A stretch of DNA of 64,000 bases from Siphonodentalium dalli (lineage: Eukaryota > Mollusca > Scaphopoda > Gadilida > Siphonodentaliidae). Shown here in pieces: positions 60,476-64,000 of the stretch. Both the position numbers and the translations under genes were made by a program. The stretch spans positions 248,557,474 through 248,621,473 of the forward strand of contig CP136065.1 of assembly GCA_032622095.1 (NCBI GenBank), written 5' to 3'. The stretch's first letter is position 1; the number at the start of each line of letters is the position of its first letter. The notes under the pieces were generated by a model. It made no database searches. It saw only the letters and a program-made list of their open reading frames with translations, and was not told the origin of the DNA.

Positions 60476-60628
60476 GCTACATTCAGATTTGATGCACGCT
60501 GAAGGGGCCGATGAACGGTTTCTATAGACAACAACGCGCGGTTGTGCTCTTTTCGCTACTCCGTTCTGCGATGATGAAATTTTACCGTGCTACATTCAGA
60601 TTTGATGCACACTGAAGCGGCCGATGTC
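60476..60628. repeat. 40-bp direct repeat 113 bp apart
   Basis: GCTACATTCAGATTTGATGC starts at 60476 and 60589, followed by AC(G/A)CTGAAG(G/C)GGCCGATG. Confidence 0.85.
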
Positions 60629-60905
60629 GGTGAATCGAAAACTAAAGTTAACCGCTCTCGGCCAATCAGAATGTTTGTTTTTAGTGAAAAATACTCAATT
60701 GAAATACAAATTAACATGAGTGTGGAGAAAGGGTATTCGATAAGGATATACGTACAATTACTACGGATGATCTCGTTCCCGAAAGCCAGCGGCACCTTAC
60801 AAAGTGTGTACGGCAAATCATAAAAAAACAGTTTTCGATTGTTTGGAAACCACGCCATGATGCTCCTACCCTATTTTAAGTCTTGAACACTCAACGAACT
60901 GAATA

Positions 60906-62480
60906 TATGACAACATTCTTTCAACTACATGTGTCACACTATTTTGCTTTTGATAAAGATATACTGCGGGGGGGGGGTCGCACAAAAGTTTTATCATACA
61001 GGGCCGGGTTGGGTGGGTCCGAAGAGGCCCGAAAAAATGAGTTTGTGCAAATTTTTTTCTATTCACATTTTTGCCCTTGTTTTAAGTTGTTTTCAAATAT
61101 ATTCATTAATATGCGGAGACAAATTTGTTTTATTGAATGTAAACTGGGAGAATATTACTGAAATTAGCCAAACAATAACGCTATTGATAGTAACGCTGGG
61201 GGAGCACTTCGGTTGATGGCGAAGCAATTGCAAATCATTGTTGATTGTCACTTTCATATGTCCATTTCATAATTCTATCCTTAAAATACCGCCCGAACGC
61301 ATGTCGATTTCGAATTCGGCGGATACGTCACCATTGACCGAATTCATATGAACCTGCATGGATATGTCTTCTGCTGTGTTCGTTATTATAATGTTTCTTC
61401 TTATTCAAGAAATAGTAGGATTATATGGTATCGATGGATTATCAGATACACGTATGTACTATCATCTAGTCTTAAAGTTATAGCAATTTCATGTTTAACA
61501 TGTTTTGTTTCGTTAAATGCAGTCGTTTTGCACAATAGTCTCTGTATAGACAACAGACACATGTTCTAGGGACGTGCACCCCCCCCCCCCCACCCCCCCA
61601 TTGAACCAAACATTAATCTCACAGGTTCGCAGAATTCAATTTGCTCCCCTTGTAAATATCCAATCTGACAAACACTAAGATTGGAAAATGACCAACTTTT
61701 ACTGGTTGAAAAAAAACAAACAATGAGAACAATGCCAACCTATATATGGTGGCAAATTAATGTCCAACTAATGTTGTGTCATGCATGAAATTTCCGACTG
61801 CTGGAATGTACCAAAGTTTAGCTTAGATATATTTATTTCAAATATATGTCAAATTTAGATAACACGTGATATATAACACATACATTTGTTTATACATACA
61901 AAGGAATTGGGGGACAAGTACTGACTCACTTAAGGGTACCCCCTCTCCCATATGTTATTACACTGAAAAAATTAATAATTAGCAACATGACTACCAAAAC
62001 AAGTTGAACATATATACAGATCACTGGACACCCCCTCTCCCGAGTTAGTCATAAGTTTGTATATGTATTTATTTAAAATCGGGTTTGTTTGTTGCGTGTG
62101 TTGGCTTGTACGTATCATTATTTGAAACAGTTAGTCAAAATAATCCTGATTTTCCTCACATATGAATGACTGCACAGCTTAGCAAATTGTACCAAAGTTC
62201 GGGGTGGGGGTCGAGACACCCAATCAACCCCTGTCGTCACGTCCCTGTTCAACTGAAAAGTTTCGTGTGTTCTTCACAACATCTTCGGAATTTGATTCAG
62301 GAGGCCTAGAGCTGTCACGTTTAGATATGCTTGCCATGATCAATAAACACACTTTAACTTGAAAAAAAAGATGCGATTAAGTCGGATTGGCATCAAATTA
62401 TGTGGCGTGTATATACACATAGAAGAAAAGCATGACTCTCACAACAAACATGAACTTTATAAATATAAGATACAAATGAT
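60906..62480. other. No gene; homopolymer tracts
   Basis: A G run of nine at about 60968 and a C-rich run at 61578-61601 are the only notable items. Confidence 0.45.
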
Positions 62481-62609
62481 ACTTGTGCCAAATACATGAG
62501 CCATGTTTGACGCTGGGAGAACATTAAACATAGTGTCGGAGACCACGTGGATTTCAAAATCTGACCTAGAATCGGGAATTAGCCCCGCCCCCGTAATCGG
62601 CTTCGGATT

Positions 62610-64000
62610 CTCAATCCGGATTTTAGCGAAATTACGACTCAGGTTGTACAGCGAATGGGAAAGCCCTTCGCCTACCACACTGTCCTTAGAAGCCTTATAA
62701 CTGTTCTAATTTTCTGTCTGGGAAAGTTTACAAGCACCGTATTACCATTATCATTACAAATATAGCATAATTTACACTAAAAAATACTATTACCTAAAAT
62801 TGTACATTTCACAACGCTATCGTCTTCGAATATATATTCGAAGAGTTTCGCTTTTATTAAAAAATGCACTGGTAAAAAGCACATTTCGGTAACATACCGA
62901 TTTCTCGGTTTCTAAAAATCCATTCGCCTACTACAACTGTCCCCAGAAGCCGAGAACTTGGAATGTTCGCGAACTGTGTTACTTTTCTGTCAGGGAAAGT
63001 TTTATTTGTACCATATTACCAGTATCAATACACACATAGCATAATTTACACTAAAGAATTACTTTTACATAAGATTGTATTGTATATTTCACAACGCTAC
63101 AGTCTTATGATCATCTTTGGCAATGTCTTCGCGAACTGGGTTACTTTTTTGTTGGGGAAAGTTTTATAAGTACCATTATCATTACAAATATAACATAATT
63201 CACGCTAAATAGATAGAACCGCATGAGTCTGGATTTTGACGAAATTATCGCACGAGATTTGTTGGCGGAGCGATACATCGAGTGCGGGACGTAGTCCCGC
63301 ACGAGAGGTATCGCGTTCCGCCAACAAATCGAGTGCGATAATTCGTCAAAATCCAGATACTCATGCGGTTCTATTTTTAAATCTACATTTTTATTACATC
63401 TCCGTATCATAGTAAGTTGACTCACAATCGTACATCTCCGGTACAGAAAATGTGAATTTAATTGAGTTTTAACAGCATTTTAGGGTTAACGCAACAATCA
63501 GACAGGGAGCCCGTCTATCAGCGAGTGACCTTGACCCATCTTTAATGATGCGTTTGAAATTAAATTCTGTGCCTCGACAAACATATTCTTGAAATGAAAC
63601 TATTTGAATGAATCATCTCATCGATTGATCGCTTATTGTTTCTTTATTGTCGTGATTGAAAAAGTAAAAAATAGTAACGGCGAGAACCAGTCTAACAACA
63701 CGGAATGAAATAGACGGATTGCACTAGTGCGATTCTGAGAATTATCACACGCCTGGAAACTCGTGCGATCATGCGAATTACGTTGATAGATATGTAATTA
63801 AAAACAATACTCTTACATAAGATTGTACATTTCACAACTCTACTGTCTTCGCATATATATTCGAAGACTTTCGCTTTTGTTAAAAAAAATTCACTGGCGA
63901 AGTAACATATTTCGATCCGAGTTCTCAGCTTCTAAATCCAGTGTGTACAGCGAATGGGGAACGCCCTTCGCCTACCACACTGTCCTTAGAAGCCGAGAGC
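62610..64000. repeat. Recurrent block (CCTTCGCCTACCACACTGTC), about three partial copies
   Basis: AAGCCCTTCGCCTACCACAC-TGTCCTTAGAAGCC (about 62660) recurs at 63961-64000 and, diverged, at about 62925-62950. CTTCGAATATATATTCGAAG (62825, a perfect 20-bp palindrome) recurs with one change at about 63848, each followed by GTTTCGCTTTTxTTAAAAAA. GAACTGxGTTACTTTTxTGT...GGGAAAGTTTTAT occurs at about 62972 and 63132. The block probably continues past the window. Confidence 0.75.
63210..63376. repeat. Inverted repeat, arms about 80 bp
   Basis: AGATAGAACCGCATGAGTCT...GCGGGACG pairs with GTCCCGCACG...ACTCATGCGGTTCTAT. The arms share ATTTTGACGAATTATCGCAC-like and TTTGTTGGCGGA segments with a few indels. 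It lies between copies of the recurrent block. Confidence 0.9.

Larger units (their letters stand above)
57590..60905. repeat. Degenerate tandem array, period about 190 bp, about 14 units
   Basis: The core GGTTCCCGAAAGCC...CACTTTACAAAAAGCGGCTG recurs at about 57719, 58073, 58268, 58463, 58659, 58857, 59044, 59220, 59408, 59593, 59800, 59994 and 60774. Most steps are 176-207 bp. Units also share GGTGTGGACAAA and CACGAACTGAAAGGATATGC. Between about 60130 and 60715 the array is interrupted by unrelated sequence. Frames across it are shadows. Confidence 0.88.

Overview
This is AT-rich, repeat-dominated metazoan nuclear DNA. Introns with GT-AG signals, EGF exons in phase 1-1, a non-LTR retrotransposon and many TIR/TTAA/TA elements rule out a prokaryote. 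The invertebrate-type EGF exons, the 'CTHEEADTR' transposon protein family and the miniature-element load suggest a marine invertebrate, perhaps a mollusc. That placement is inference. No complete gene lies in the window, and no tRNA, rRNA or CRISPR array was recognised.

The only host gene I can support lies on the minus strand. It is an EGF-repeat protein represented by two phase 1-1 exons (54530-54417 and 36021-35905) separated by an intron of about 18.4 kb. The end of the second exon, together with its 5' splice site, has been amplified into a 98-unit minisatellite (30379-35940: 61 units of 56 bp and 37 of 58 bp). About 98 splice donors therefore lie in a row downstream of one exon. This is the most unusual structure in the window.

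Layout: 1-1583 is a minus-strand LINE reverse-transcriptase pseudogene. 1589-10911 holds MITEs (two piggyBac-like hairpin elements, a TTAA element at 5598-6097 and another at 6867-7337), a plus-strand LINE fragment, a 10-bp minisatellite (7351-8380) and a TA-flanked element made of GTTGCGT words. 11293-18252 holds palindromes, a hAT-like element with a second element nested in its target duplication, and a 2-kb element with repetitive TIRs. 18549-27098 is a 62-bp satellite of 138 copies with no net indel. 27536-30372 holds further MITEs, including two PIF-like elements placed back to back at one TTA. 30379-36021 is the splice-donor array and its EGF exon. 36022-54416 is the upstream intron: a giant palindrome, an AGGTCA-rich repeat, several MITEs and palindromes, and a decayed, probably Academ-like, DNA transposon (45748-49988) flanked by 303-bp direct repeats. 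54417-54530 is the other EGF exon. 54531-64000 holds a LINE tail, another MITE, a degenerate array with a period near 190 bp (about 57.6-60.9 kb), and palindromes.

Nearly all long open frames here are by-products of tandem repeats whose unit lacks stop codons.
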